This document shows positions 20,545 through 32,828 of a DNA stretch of 64,000 bases, piece by piece. The stretch lies in contig WHVY01000001.1 of the NCBI GenBank assembly GCA_022266195.1, forward strand, positions 18,228,001 through 18,292,000, read 5' to 3'. Numbering within the stretch: the first letter of the stretch is position 1; each line of letters opens with the position of its first letter. The notes below the pieces were generated by a model, which had not been told where the DNA came from, did not search any database, and saw only the letters and a list, made by a program, of their open reading frames with translations. The translations under genes were made by a program, and so were the position numbers. The DNA comes from Tetranychus cinnabarinus. Lineage: Eukaryota > Arthropoda > Arachnida > Trombidiformes > Tetranychidae.

Positions 20545-23002
20545 ATGAAACGCTCCAAGTTTACATTTATCCAGATATTTTGTTGTGTTAACCTAATATC
20601 ACTAGTTGGGTCAACGGAAAATAACACCAATTTAGCCGATCTCTATGATATCTGTCAAAGTGATAGCAATCGCTACCAGGTATGTTACTCGTATTCCTCG
20701 TTGAATGATGAAGATTGCTTGAAATCTCTCGACTGTGACTATTTAGTGATCGCGAAAGGATCAAGAGTACCAACTAGCTTTATGGCAGCAAATAAAACAC
20801 CATATGAAAATAGCCAAGAACAGCAATTAACGATAAAAACGTATATCCTTCAATCAGCTGCGTCAACTCAAGACTTTTGGTTAACCGATGGTAAAACAGC
20901 TTATCTGTACCGTTGTGAAGTCACTGACAGTAAATCTAGTTCTTTGGTTGAAAACAATCCAATTAGAAGATGGAAATCTATTAAAAAAGCTCATCTGGTT
21001 CCTCAAATTCAGGATGGTTCAGCAATTATGGGTTGTTCATGGTTAATATCACAATATAATACAGATTGGCCGTTGAATGAAAATGGTAAGCCAGTTGATT
21101 TAATAAACAATCCGTACTCTTTGGTATTTGGATCGATAGATGGAGTTTACAGCAATAAACATGTTGACAAAAGTTTGATACCAATTTATCAATTGCAATA
21201 TTTGTATGAAGAGTGTAAACAAAAAAGCAAAATTTGTTATGGTTCCAATGATTGTGTCAAAAGTGCTTCTTGCTCTGAACTACTTATTATAACCACGCGA
21301 GAATATGACGCAATTTACATCGATTTCATGTTCCTAATTCTGGTACCTCAGGAGCAAACATCTTATGTTATTGATATAAAACCATTGCCAAGGATATTGA
21401 AGGATGGTAATGGACAGAATGAAACTTTGCTTAACCGGCTAATTTTACGAACCTATTGTGATCAGAATATTTGCCGGCATAAGGCTGTTATCCATGATTT
21501 TTTGGAGATTGTGCTGGATGAAAATGTGCTGACTTACAGCTCAAGTCATGTCACTGGGTCTGTGCGGAAATTTATCTGGTCTTTGCCAATGATTTTCGAG
21601 TTGAATGGTACATTATTCAACTGCAAGGATACCATGTATAAAGTTGCCATTAAATCGTCTGATGGTTTGGTCCTCGCTGAATCAAAGCCATCGGGGCTTC
21701 CAGGTTACTCCTTGAGAGAAGATGTTTTCAAAGAATGTACAATGATTAAACTTTCAAGTGATGAAAGAGGTAGTTCAGCTGTTTGTTATGGTTTCAATAA
21801 AAACGAGCCAACCTCAGGATGTTTGAAATGTTCATCTTGTTCCGTTGTAGCGATCCTTAAGCCTTTGCTGACAACGATTTCCAATGAAAATGCAGTTGAA
21901 CGAGAAGAACTCGAATTACAATTGTATGCTCAAGAAGATACAACATCTTTCGGTTTATTTTTTGAATACAATCCAGATCTTGAGTTATCCTTTGGCTATC
22001 AGTGTTTAAATGGTGAGAAAGATGGACGCGATGATCAGTCAGTAACTGAATCAACAACGGCAGATGAAAGTTATGGTCAGGTGTTGAATCAAAATGGTTT
22101 GGTTGCTTATGGATCCGTTTTTTGTAAATTTATTATCTCTGGTAAGTTTGTTGGAAATTAATTGTAAAAGATTGACAAATTACGATTATCTTATTGAAAT
22201 CTTATTAGAGGATCTTGGTACCTGGCCTTTAATGAAAAATGGAGAAATGGTTGATCTGATTAAAGAGCCGATATCAGTAAAGCTCACATGGAATCATTAT
22301 CAAAAAATAGTTGATCCAGATGGATCACATAATCCAATCTTTCGTTTTAGATATCTATATGAGTCGTGTTTACGCAAAAGTTCAAATGTCTTGTGTATTG
22401 GGTTTGATGGTTGTCTTGATTACCAAAATTGTACTAATTTAGTTGTCATAAGCTACAGAAACAGTTCCAATTTAACATCATTATCGCTAATATCCACCAC
22501 CAATAATGTAACAAAGCCATTCCAGGATGAAAGGTTGTATGGATCTCATGGTCTCCTAGATTGGGCTGTTTATGCTGCTGATGATAGTGACTCGTTTGTC
22601 GTCTCATTTTCGGGTGACAATGTGTACGGTGATGACTATGCCATTTTGTGTACTCCGTCAGGCTTTTCTGAACACTATATCTGGGAAACAGGAAAACTCA
22701 AATCAATTCAGGAAACTGTGATTCACAATACAAAGCGCCAAGAAAGATTGAACACATCTGGCTTTCGGTGTTTCTGGACCATGCCCGGAAGATTTTCCGT
22801 TTTTTTCTCTAATTTTCAGTTTGACGTGACCACCGATAATGTGCATATGAATTTGACATTTCAAAAAAACAGACAACGTCAACATGCGGTCAAAGTTATC
22901 ACTACATTACCTGGTTACAAAAGCAAAAACAATGGATCAAGCCGGATGCAACACCAACTGCTACCTCTAATTGTCACCTTTTTGGTCTTCCTCTTGTCCT
23001 AA
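20545..23002 (+). CDS. Secreted, probably GPI-anchored protein with four Cys-containing repeats
   Basis: Two exons (20545-22141 and 22209-23002) joined by a 67-nt intron in phase. A signal peptide (MKRSKFTFIQIFCCVNLISLVGS) opens the protein. The last 20 residues are hydrophobic after a small-residue region (NNGSSRMQHQLLPLIVTFL), typical of a GPI-attachment signal. Four related units each show a C-(Y/I)-x...C...C..L(V/L)(V/I)I core: VCYSYSSLNDEDC, ICYGSNDCVKSASC, VCYGFNKNEPTSGC and LCIGFDGCLDYQNC. A second repeat, WPL.(E/K)NG..VDLI...RYLYE.C, occurs twice. Many N-glycosylation sequons are present. The layout recalls DOMON-type extracellular domains, but that match is tentative; function unknown. 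The in-frame ATG at 20545 is preferred because it opens the signal peptide. Confidence 0.75.
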
Positions 23003-26000
23003 CACGTCAAGATCAATATTTATTTTTTACAATTAAACAGTTTTTTTGTATCAAATTTTTGTCCAAATATTTTTTGACTGGTGTTTCATGGAGAACGGTC
23101 AATGATCTTTTCACAACGTTGATGGTTACTATTGTTACGCTAATCATTCTAAGTCAATATTGTCAACCTGATAATTGCTTCCCCTCGATAAACACATCAA
23201 ATTAGGTTATGCCTTAAATTTTGTTTGACTTTAACACTTTAACAACCTGTTATTTATTCATGTTTACATTAATGTTACCGCAAAAATGAAGATCCCATTT
23301 GGCAAGTGAACAAAATACATTTATATGAGTTGTTAATTCTCACTCTTTTGAATGAAAAAAATCCTGATCATTTAAAATTCAAATTATTCCGAAAAGCGTA
23401 GTTTAATGAGTTAAATTTGCATCCATGCAGCGCTCAATTGACGCCTGTCATTACCATTGATAAAGAACTTGCATTCAAATTGAATTGACAAATGAATGGA
23501 TCTTTTTTTGAAACTAATGGACAAATTGTGTTATAAAAAGGTTCAAAATTATTCATTAACATTTCAATTGTTTTCTTTTGGATTCCATCAAACCTCTAAA
23601 TTGTTGAAGAGCAGTAAATGTGACAATTAGGCTGAAAATTTCAATGAATTGTCGATACTCAGGGTCATTTTGTAGGCTTAAAAATTATTTACTTTATTCT
23701 TCTATTATAACAAATGCTTTTCATCGTCAAATTTATTTGAAAACCAGAAGTTGATTGATTGTGTTTTACAATATTCATAGATGAAAACAATAAAATATTT
23801 AACCAAAATTTAACATAAAATATGATTAAAATGATAAAAGTTACAATTAAACAGACGGAAATACAGGAAATCGCAGGTCATGAAACATTATAATCAACAA
23901 TAAATTATGAGCTGTTTGAATGAAGAGACAACCAAATGATACTAATAACATAAACACTGATTGATGAGTTTATTTCATTTTGAATTGATGAAAGCAAATA
24001 TTGAAAACTGTTTGTTTGATTCAACAATTAAGGATTTAGTGATTAATAAGATATTCAATTTAAATCAATTTCCCCTCTTAATAACCACAGTTGACTCTTT
24101 ATGACGTTACAAATCATTAATCCATTTGAAAGGTTATATTTCTCTCTACAAATAACTATTATTACAATTTGTTTTTTTCATTAATATTGCTTATAATGGT
24201 AATTGAAATTACCTTACTTTTTGTTTTCTTATTTATTTGTAATATTGATTTCGATGATGTTTTGGTTTCTGCTAAATCACAAAATTGTTTAAATGCTAAG
24301 CACTGTTACAATAAGGTTGGAGTTGAACCGTTTCTCTGGAAACAATCTGAATCACATTTTAAGGTAAATGTGAATGTTTTTTCCCCTTCTATGGAATAAA
24401 TATTACAAATAAAAGGAAAACCATGATCATTGATCAATTAAGGAAAGATTGGGTTGTGATAATAATGATAGGTAAAGATGATTGAAAAAATAAAGACTAG
24501 TCGTTGAGGAAAGTGATTTCACCTAATTGATCTTGGTACTGAAGGAAAATACTGTATTCGTAATTGTCTTGCAAATTATCAAAATCACAATTACTAAAAT
24601 ATCAATCATTAACCAGAATCATGATTGGCATCAGCATTAAGACTAAATAGGATTAGATGATTGACAATTGCAAAGATGATATGCAAGTAAAAGTGTGTTT
24701 AGGGTGAAAGAGGGAAGAGGATTTTTTTCAAGCAAATCTCTAAAATTTGGTGAACCTGAATTTTGATTGACTCTGTCAAACCTTTCAAAGTGGGCTCATT
24801 ACACCAAGTCTTTGAATAAATATGGAAATTAATGAAATTGTATAAATGGAAGAAAATATATGTCAATAAAAGGTGTAAGAAAAATAACGGAAAATGGCGA
24901 AACAACAAAAATGTAAATTACAGAGAGTGTTGTTGATAATAATTAGTGTAAAAACTGAAATAACTCATTGAGCTAGGTTTAAATTAAATTGAGCAATTAA
25001 AGGGTAACCATTGGAGTCGTTATTGAAATTAAAATGTGAATAACTTGAAAACCTAAAGCATGGCTTTTCATTTTTGTTGTTTTGCTTTGCTTGTTCGATG
25101 TTGGAACAATATTAACAATTAGACTGAATCAGGATGTTATTATTGAGGTTAATTTGATGCTTGAAAGTTTTGATCGTGTTGACTAGATGGATAGTTAATT
25201 TATATAAGAGAGAAAGAATGAAAGAAAGAATGGAAGATATTTTTCATTCGAATCTTGTTTGAACTTGTTTGCTGATGGAGGTTTGTAGATGATAATGATG
25301 AATAAAAGTGAATAAAGGTGAGTTGAAAAATGAAAGTTATTCCTGCGGCAAGGTTATCCTTTTAATGTTTGACCTCATGGTATGAACGTCCAATAAAGTT
25401 GAAGTGAAAGGTTTCAAACTGCGCTGACCAGGATGACTTGTTTCTTAATTTTTGCTCAAGGCTTTTGATGTGCGAAGACCATTTTGATCGAGTCCAAATG
25501 ATAACAACTCTTTTATTTGATCTGGATTTTTAAACAGTTCAATTGATGATTGCATGTTTGTGTGTTAAATTATCAATAAATATAGCCGGTGGACTGAATG
25601 AGTAGATGAGCAAATTGATTGGAAATGATGTTGGATGATGTAATTTGTTATATAATTCAAGTTCTCGTTTCCATTGATTCCAATGAGTTTTTCGTTTCCT
25701 TTTGTTAAGCTCTTCCATTCACATTTTTCGATGGTTCATTGGCAGAGGAAAATGATGGCCTTGTTAACTGATCAATGAGTAGGAGCAGCAAATTAACAGC
25801 AAAAATGAGGAAGGAGAAAGTTGAAGAGTGAGTTGTTTGAAAAGCAATAGGTGTTTGTGAATAAATAGGATAATTCCTCGGTGATAATCATCATCATGGT
25901 GACAATGTTGTTTTATTTTGGTTTCACTTTTTTTGTGGCTCTCCCATTTGTCTCTTTTTGTTTGATAAATACGCTTGGATACATGTTTATCTCTTTCCGC

Positions 26001-26112
26001 ATTCGCTTGATATTAAATGTTTGTTTACTTGCGTTTTTTAATTTGTCATGCTTCTGAAAATAATGACTGAACAAATTACAACAGCATTATTAATATCTGG
26101 CTCATTGCTGGT
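23003..26112. other. Convergent intergenic region
   Basis: About 3.1 kb with no gene recognised. A short plus frame at 24184-24363 starts with a hydrophobic leader and ends at a possible GTAAATG donor, but no partner exon was seen. Confidence 0.45.
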
Positions 26113-26907
26113 TTAAGTTTTACTTAATATTAGTCCAGTTAAAGGGTGTAGTTTGATGTAAAAATATCGCCTTTGACTGAGTAGATGAGCATGAATAGCA
26201 AATGTGATCATACAGTAAGTTGCAAAACCGGCGATTACATGCCAAACTGCGTGAAGTTGGAATAAAGGTGTCAATATGTTTGGTATACTGCATCGAAATC
26301 CGTCAAGTTGACGGCAAAAGATATTGTCAATGTTCCACAAAAAGAATGCGAAATGATTGAGGAAAACACCTATCCAGAAAAGTTTAGGTGATGATGGGCA
26401 GGTTCGAGTAATTCGATATCCAAGATAAATTACCATGTAATGGATCGCAGCAAAGCCAAGTTGAAAGAATAGTGGCTGATTTACGACTAAATAAGAGATT
26501 TCCAGAAGCAATCCAACTGCAATAAGACCAAGCTTCGTTGATTTTTTCGCTGCCGTTGGTGGATGAAGCATTTTAATAAACAGAAAACTGACCAGAAGGG
26601 CTTCCCAGATCATGGTCATTTCATCCCACAATTGCATCTCATATTTAAGAGTCATGTGAAATGCTGCAGATCCAAGGCCGACAAATGAAAGATATAACAA
26701 TGGACTAAGAAATAAAAAGGGAATTTCATATCGTTGTAGATGAGCAAAGGCAATCAACGGTGGTATGATGAAAGTTAAATTAGACAAAGTGTTCCAAAAT
26801 TCAGCTATGTAGAAGCTAACTTCGTAATTGGTTTCACACCAGTCGATAGTCGAAGTTATTGGATCCCAAAAACCTCTTCTACCGAGTCCAATCACTGATG
26901 GCGCCAT
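26113..26907 (-). CDS. ACER3: Alkaline ceramidase, ACER3-like (264 aa)
   Basis: Seven-pass ER/Golgi membrane hydrolase that cleaves ceramide into sphingosine and fatty acid. The full-length 264-residue frame starts MAPSVIGLGRRGFWDPITST, aligning with the family start, so ATG 26907 is chosen over the in-frame one 20 codons upstream. Family motifs are present: the calcium-site segment IDWCETNYEVSFYIAEFWN (D22, W23, E25, N27, E36), the catalytic segment GSAAFHMTLKYEMQLWDE (S80, H84, D95), and QLHAVWHVIAG with the two zinc histidines (H219, H223). FLWNIDNIFC is also conserved. All expected active-site residues are intact. Single coding exon. Confidence 0.95.
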   Translation of the reverse strand: MAPSVIGLGRRGFWDPITSTIDWCETNYEVSFYIAEFWNTLSNLTFIIPPLIAFAHLQRYEIPFLFLSPLLYLSFVGLGSAAFHMTLKYEMQLWDEMTMIWEALLVSFLFIKMLHPPTAAKKSTKLGLIAVGLLLEISYLVVNQPLFFQLGFAAIHYMVIYLGYRITRTCPSSPKLFWIGVFLNHFAFFLWNIDNIFCRQLDGFRCSIPNILTPLFQLHAVWHVIAGFATYCMITFAIHAHLLSQRRYFYIKLHPLTGLILSKT

Positions 26908-26967
26908 TTGATTTAATGTGAAGGTATGAAGGTTTAAAAATTCCGAGGAATGGCCAAACGACCCCAA

Positions 26968-29300
26968 AAAACTTTACTAAAAACGGACACTGTTTTCAAT
27001 TATTGGTGAGTCAAAAAGTGTAAGACAAATGTTGAAAGCTCTTGTCGATAATCACCAGACTGGTTTTACCATGATTTGTCATAATAAACAGATGGAATTG
27101 ATGACAATTTACACAATCTACCTTGTGACAATAGAGTGCTCGAAAGTGAAAGGATTTTTCGAAACAAAATACATCTGAAGTGGAATAAACTGGAAGAAGA
27201 ATTGAAGATGAATTAACCGTTGTTGATGTAGGTTCAGACTTCGAACTTCATTATCATATGTTTTGCCAAAATTGAAAACACAGACAATCTTATTTCTTCA
27301 TTGGAATCAAGAAAGGCTGTCTCTCTCTCTCAGACTCCACTCTTAATTTACAAGATGAACACTTATCCAAACACCCTTAATTAAATTGATTAGCAGGGGT
27401 ATCAAGAATGTAACCAATCAAATTAAAAAAAACACATAACACGAGGAGAAGAGCAGGAATATCACAAGCGGAGAAAGAGAGAGAGAGAGAGAGAGATTTA
27501 TCAGACGAGAAACAGTTGCTTTGTAGTATAAATTTGAACACTGAATAAAGGTTTATTAACATGCAACCATGATGATTGTGGTGATTATTCAAAATAAAGT
27601 TAGCAACTGAAATGATGAAAAAAGCCAAAATAAAGCCAAAAACTAAGCAGAAGGTAGACAAAAATAATGCAAAAGAAATGCAGCAAAACTGACTTTATTC
27701 ATTCACTTTCTCTTTCTGCGCCTCTCCATTATTTCTCACACTTACATTTCTCCTTCTCTCACTCTCTTTCCCGCTTGTCTCTTTCCTTTGCTCTGTCTAT
27801 TCGACTGTCTAAATGGATCCGTTATTTCCATGAAACCAAATTGTCAAGTTAATTATCATCGTAATCATCATCCTTTCGCAACAAATGTTGCTGGTCTCAC
27901 CATTGTCAGGCAACAGACAGCGACCCATACAGATGGTAAATCTGATTGTGTAGGTTTATCCGTTAACTTCATTGATTTTTCTTCTGATTTCAATCATTTC
28001 TACTATCTAAAGCAATCAAATTAATGATACCTCAATTGATTAAGAAACCGAAAGTCTTAATTCAATATCAACACTTGAAAATTGATCATGAAAAGATACC
28101 GGGCCTTTGAATGAACCAGAAAATTAATTTCTTTCATTACCCAATTTGAGCCACATTTAGAGCCTAAAGTTGTCCAAAGCAACTGAACAGTTAAACAGAG
28201 TAGCCATTTCAATTGTTTCTCATTTCCTTCAATTTAATGGTTAATCAATAATATCAATGAACTCACATTTAAAGCCTGACTCACATTTTATTCACATCTT
28301 ACATCTTTAATGATGAAGAGTTGAATTTTGATCAATATTTACCGTTCTTTATTCAATCAAACCAAGCATTACCTAACCACAGACAATCAGGTTTACGAGT
28401 TGTTTGTTGAATTATTTGCATCAATGATTTGGGTTGACTCTTCATGTAAATTATTGTGAACCAGACAAAAAATCGTCCATAATTTGAGTTAATGGACAAA
28501 AGGTAAAATAATGAAGGTAATTGAATAGTAAATAATCAGATGAAATGAAAATAAAGTGAACATTGATTGACACTAGATTAGATTGGTGAACAATTTAACA
28601 TTTCATGAATGTATAACAGCAAATATCACGAAATTTGTACATTACATTGTGTATCATCCATTTAACGTAAGTAAAATAATAAACAAATGTTAATCACGAA
28701 TCCATTATTTTCATGGGAAACGCACAATTTCATGTTCCTAGGCGTTCTCAGTTCAATTCACCTTTCAGAATCAAAGGCTTTTCATCTATTTTAAACCCTA
28801 TTAACCTTTACAATGTGAATTATCAACGAAAAGTGAACAATTGGGAAACTTATTACATCATTAATACTTAATCTTGGATCAAATTGAGCAGCTGACAAAG
28901 TAAAGATTAAATTTAGATCATAAAATGAAGGAATAATCAAGTAGTAAAGTCATTCTGTAATTAACTTCCATTAATATCTGAGATTTTGGCATATCAATTA
29001 TTCATTTAAAAACTCATTTGAAACTTGCTTTAGATTATATTTTTCTTAATTTGTTTGAATAATCATGCTAAGGGAGTAAAACATAGAAAAGTGAACGACA
29101 TTAAAGGCACTCAAAAATTCAAACTTATAGCTTACACTTGCTCGTTAATTAATTGTTAAACTCTGATGAGAGTTTGATATGAAATTATGATTTTTATATG
29201 ATAATGAATATTTTAATGTTTGATTTGGTTCGAAAATCCCTCCAATCATTACAGTCAGTGACCTCTATTGGGATTGATAGTTAAGTTTTCTTTATTCATT
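26968..29300. other. Intergenic region with simple repeats
   Basis: No gene recognised. Contains (CT)n near 27319-27334 and (GA)n near 27474-27496. Short frames at 27667-28024 look like chance open frames over CT-rich sequence. Confidence 0.45.
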
Positions 29301-29303
29301 TTA

Positions 29304-29701
29304 CAAGGGAAGGTGCCTAAGTGGTACGTTTCGATTCGGGAAATTTTATGATCAATCGGTAGAAATGTGTGAAAAAACATGTCTGGTGAAATTTTAGGAC
29401 TTGCAAATTTTCGCTTCAACTTTTATTCTATTTTAAAGTCTAATCAGACCCATTGGAATAAGCTGAGGATGGCAAAACCAAAGGCATTTCGTAAAAAAGC
29501 AAACAAAATGAATGTTGTTCACAGCTTCATAATGGTCATTTTTCATAGGCAAAGTTGACTTAAGGCATTGAAAACTTGAATAAAAATTGAAGCGAAAATT
29601 TGCAAGTCCTAAAATTTCACCAGACATGTTTTAAACACATTTCTATCGATTTATCATAAAATTTACCGAATCGAACCGTACCACTTAGGCACCTTCCTTT
29701 G
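29304..29701. mobile_element. 398-bp foldback MITE with ~127-bp TIRs and TTA duplication
   Basis: The left arm (29304 to about 29430) and right arm (about 29575-29701) are inverted copies with few mismatches; both outer ends read CAA(G/A)GGAAGGTGCCTAAGTGG. TTA flanks each side (29301-29303 and 29702-29704). A 3-bp TTA duplication is the usual PIF/Harbinger target, so a non-autonomous member of that group is likely. The ~145-bp loop has no gene. A one-armed relative sits at 10859-10980. Confidence 0.85.
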
Positions 29702-29989
29702 TTAGTGATGTTCGATGTTACACACTAGTTTGGTTAGTACAACCAGCCTTGTCCGGAGACTAGGTATCTGTTTCTGTACACAGTCGTTTTTTGTTAAGGC
29801 ATAAGAAGTCCTCGTCGGCTCACTTCTCTTTCATCTCAGTAACACATGTTTCGGCTCAACCCTGGTTTAACAAGGCAGGTTTAACAAGATTAAAAATTAA
29901 GATTTAACTAGACAATTTACTTATATTATTAACTTTACTTATGGACTAATCATCATAATCATATACATCAAGTTAATTTAGGGAATATG

Positions 29990-31100
29990 GATCATTTTTT
30001 AAATGTTGGAGGGTAGTTTCGGTTTAGTTTTGGTTCTTTTTTGCTATGATATTTGATATGTACAAAAACTCAATCAAATGATCCTTTCGATTCAAGCCAT
30101 TCGATGCTTTGGGAATACAGTCACCATTGAGAAACTGCACCTCGCTAGAAATAACTTATTTACACTATTCATCGGGCAGCGAAATTCATGATTTTCAATC
30201 TTCCTTATTAGATCGAATTTAGCCTCAAACTTTGTTTTAATCTGATTTGGCGAGTTTTTTGATTAAAATTTCACGAAAGAAAGTTGAATTAAGTCACTTA
30301 ATAATTAAAGAAATCGAATCAAAAATCGACGAAATTCAAAAGTAGATAAAACTCCTCCTTAATAGGGACCATTGAAAAAATGCAGTGCAGTTTCACAATG
30401 GTGCAGTTTCTCAATGGTGACTGTATGTTCCTTTACCGACTGTCATTTCCTTTCGATTGTCTGAGTATGGACGGTCTTGTCGAGTGAGTTCGAAAAATTC
30501 TTAGAATGATTGAATCATGATGATAAAAGTTATAATTTGATAAGTTTTGATAAGCTTTCCATCCATCAGAATAAATTGTTGTCCCTGGAATAATGCATTT
30601 TTCGATTACTTTTTCTGAAGTTTCCTCATCTCTTTTACCAACAATTTCAGCAAATGCTAATTTTAATGCTGATTCTCGCTCGATTCCTCCGAATACCCAA
30701 ACTTGCTTCTGTTGCGCGGACAGCAATCGTCCTCGATTGTACTTTCTTTTGTAAATCATCGTTTTATCTATTTCGACAATTTTCCCTGGTCCGCCAATTT
30801 TAAAAGTGTTGCCATGAATCATATTATAACACACCTCAATTAAATGAAAATATAACAATTAGAAAATTTCGTAGGTCATGAAAGTTTAGATCACTTACCA
30901 TTCGTAACATTTTATACAGTTATGAAATTGTTACTTCGGAAATATCAAGATTGATAGATGCCAATGATGGATTTATTCATGCACCAGCAGGAAATAACTT
31001 TTAAAAACATCAAAATACTTAATTTAGTGTTGGCGAAAATTGTATCACTGGTCCAATTCATTTGCTTCCTACAAGTATGGCATTCGAATGCTTTTCAACA
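29990..31100 (-). pseudogene. Decayed Merlin (IS1595/ISXO2-type) transposase
   Basis: The best-preserved part (30858-30433) carries the ISXO2-like DDE core: GGPGKIVEIDKTMI with the first catalytic Asp, QVWVFGGIERES, and IIPGTTIYSDGWKAYQNL with the second. A frameshift follows, after which NHSKNF...HTQTIER is readable in another frame. The C-terminal region continues beyond an inserted MITE (30118-30423). An N-terminal remnant (ISEVTIS-LYKMLRMV) lies near 30900-30960. Merlin is the eukaryotic relative of bacterial IS1595. Stops, a frameshift and the nested insertion make it inactive. Confidence 0.8.
30118..30423. mobile_element. 306-bp MITE with perfect TIRs, nested in Merlin
   Basis: The outer 22 bases (starting CAGTCACCATTGAG) are perfectly inverted at the two ends, and TA flanks both sides (30116-30117, 30424-30425). 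Removing it rejoins the two parts of the Merlin C-terminal region. Its interior (about 30150-30310) is related to 39095-39250, showing a second, more decayed family member. Tc1/mariner-like by TA duplication. Confidence 0.88.
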
Positions 31101-31139
31101 CTGATTCCTTGGCTTTTGTAATTTTCTTAATCCATAGCA

Positions 31140-31970
31140 ACCTTATCTAACACAACTCTCCGGGAATTCATCTCGTAGTCGTTCTCCTGTCTGCGTTCGT
31201 GGTCGTTCATTGATAAATCTATCGATCACTAACTCGTAGTCTTGATTGTATCCATTGTATGGATATTTTGCGCCTTGATAACCATTGGCCTGATAACTTT
31301 GGTAGCCTTGGTAATAACCATCGTTTGGTCTCCAATAAAAGAGATCTATTTCCACAGTCAGTTGGAGGATGACCAGGTGGATCCGGGAGGAGACGTTGGA
31401 AAACTGAGTGGCCTGGAGCTGATCGATTACAAAACAATTACGATTTGGACATGTCTACCACAGTAGCAACACTGTATCTCTTCGGTAAGGAAGAAGGTTG
31501 TTGTTGCCTTCCGGCGTTACAGCAAAGACCCTTCGGTCATTCTGTGGTCTTAGACGAGAAAATTTTTCTTCCACTGCTCGTTGAATCATAGTCTCCCAAT
31601 TTCGGGACTGCGCGGTTGCGGAAGATGCAGTAGTCTCTCCTCTTCGGTTGACTTCAATTCTCTTCTACGCCTTTTCCAAAAATTCCGTGACAGTCTGCGA
31701 ATCGAATGGGCATGCAGCAATTCGTAGTCCTATATATAGTCCAGATAAAGATGCTCGATCTTTTCTGCATCAGTCATAGCTGGATTGTACTTGTCGCATA
31801 TACTGAGCTTGGCGATAGTAGTTAGCTAATGGTTCATTTGGTTTCTGAACGAGCTTCCCTAGCTCTTCACACAAGTAAGTCTCGAATCGATAAGGAAGAA
31901 AATATACTTTAATGTTTTTCTTCACTTCACTTCATGTTAGGCCTTTCCCTTCAATGTCGATATGGTACCA
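31140..31970 (-). pseudogene. Retrotransposon Gag-like remnant
   Basis: A broken minus-strand frame with stops and a frameshift. It shows a capsid-like stretch near 31930-31800 and a Cys-rich zinc-knuckle remnant near 31470, followed by a Gly/Tyr-rich segment. No polymerase or LTR pair was recognised. It is probably the Gag part of an LTR element, assigned from general layout only. Confidence 0.5.
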
Positions 31971-32089
31971 ATCTTTTGCTGAACCATTTAAATAAATAGG
32001 AGATTTCCATTTCCGCCTTTTGTTATTAACGAGTTTTTCAAATTTGAGCTTGCATTTTCAAAGGTTTTATTGAACGATAAATATTCAAC

Positions 32090-32640
32090 TTTTTTGAATT
32101 CTACATTCACCTTATGTTACTGTTTGGGCAGGTATTTGCGCATCTGGTTTCACAGGTCCTTTTTTCTTTGAACAAAAAGTCAATAGTCCAGCCTATGCAT
32201 CAATGTTGGAGACACAAGCCTTTCCAGAGTTGGAGAAAAAAGGACATATATGGTGCTATGTATGGCAGCAGGATGGAGCTACAGCCCACAGAACAAAGGA
32301 AGTCAAAGAAATCATTCATTCACGATTTGCAAATCGAAGGATTGGACTTGGTTTTGAAACTGAGGATGGCCAGGAAATCGCATGGCCACCTTATAGCCCA
32401 AACCTCAATCCATGCGATTTTTATCTCTGGCGTGCCATGAAGGATTATGTGTTCAAACAAAACCCAAACAATATCGCAGATATAGAAAACACGTAAAAAA
32501 ATTCTTCGAAAAAACTACTGAAACCCTCAATTCAGTCACTGATAATTTCATCGAAAGGCTGCAAATTCTACAAAACATTGAAGGTAGCCATTTCGAAAAT
32601 AAGTTTGCTCATGATTTACTTAAAGATTCTAAAAAAGAAT
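32090..32640 (+). pseudogene. IS630/Tc1/mariner-superfamily transposase remnant
   Basis: The frame is open from about 32094 to 32495, then continues in another frame to about 32640. It holds the second and third catalytic regions of the family (VWQQDGATAH and WPPYSPNLNPCDFYLW, each with its Asp) and the C-terminal NFIERLQ...IEGSHFE. The N-terminal DNA-binding domain and first Asp are missing. The frameshift and truncation mark it as dead. Confidence 0.8.
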
Positions 32641-32828
32641 GTTTTGCAAATATTCAAGGGCCAAAGTACGCACTGTTTTCGACATATTCTTTAAATTTTT
32701 GTTGCACTTATAATGATTGAGTGAAAGAAAAGATAAAAAGATGTAAAAAATTGAGAAATTTGGATTTCCTTTTTCAATCATTTCTTGCAAACTTAGTATA
32801 ATAAACAAGGAATAAACAAGCTTTTTTA

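Noticed and set aside
24169..24399. Short frame with hydrophobic leader, possible secreted peptide exon
   Set aside because: Only a weak GTAAATG donor and no downstream exon; kept as a note in the intergenic entry.
27667..28024. Two overlapping plus frames
   Set aside because: Lie over CT-rich simple sequence, with no domain, splice or codon support.
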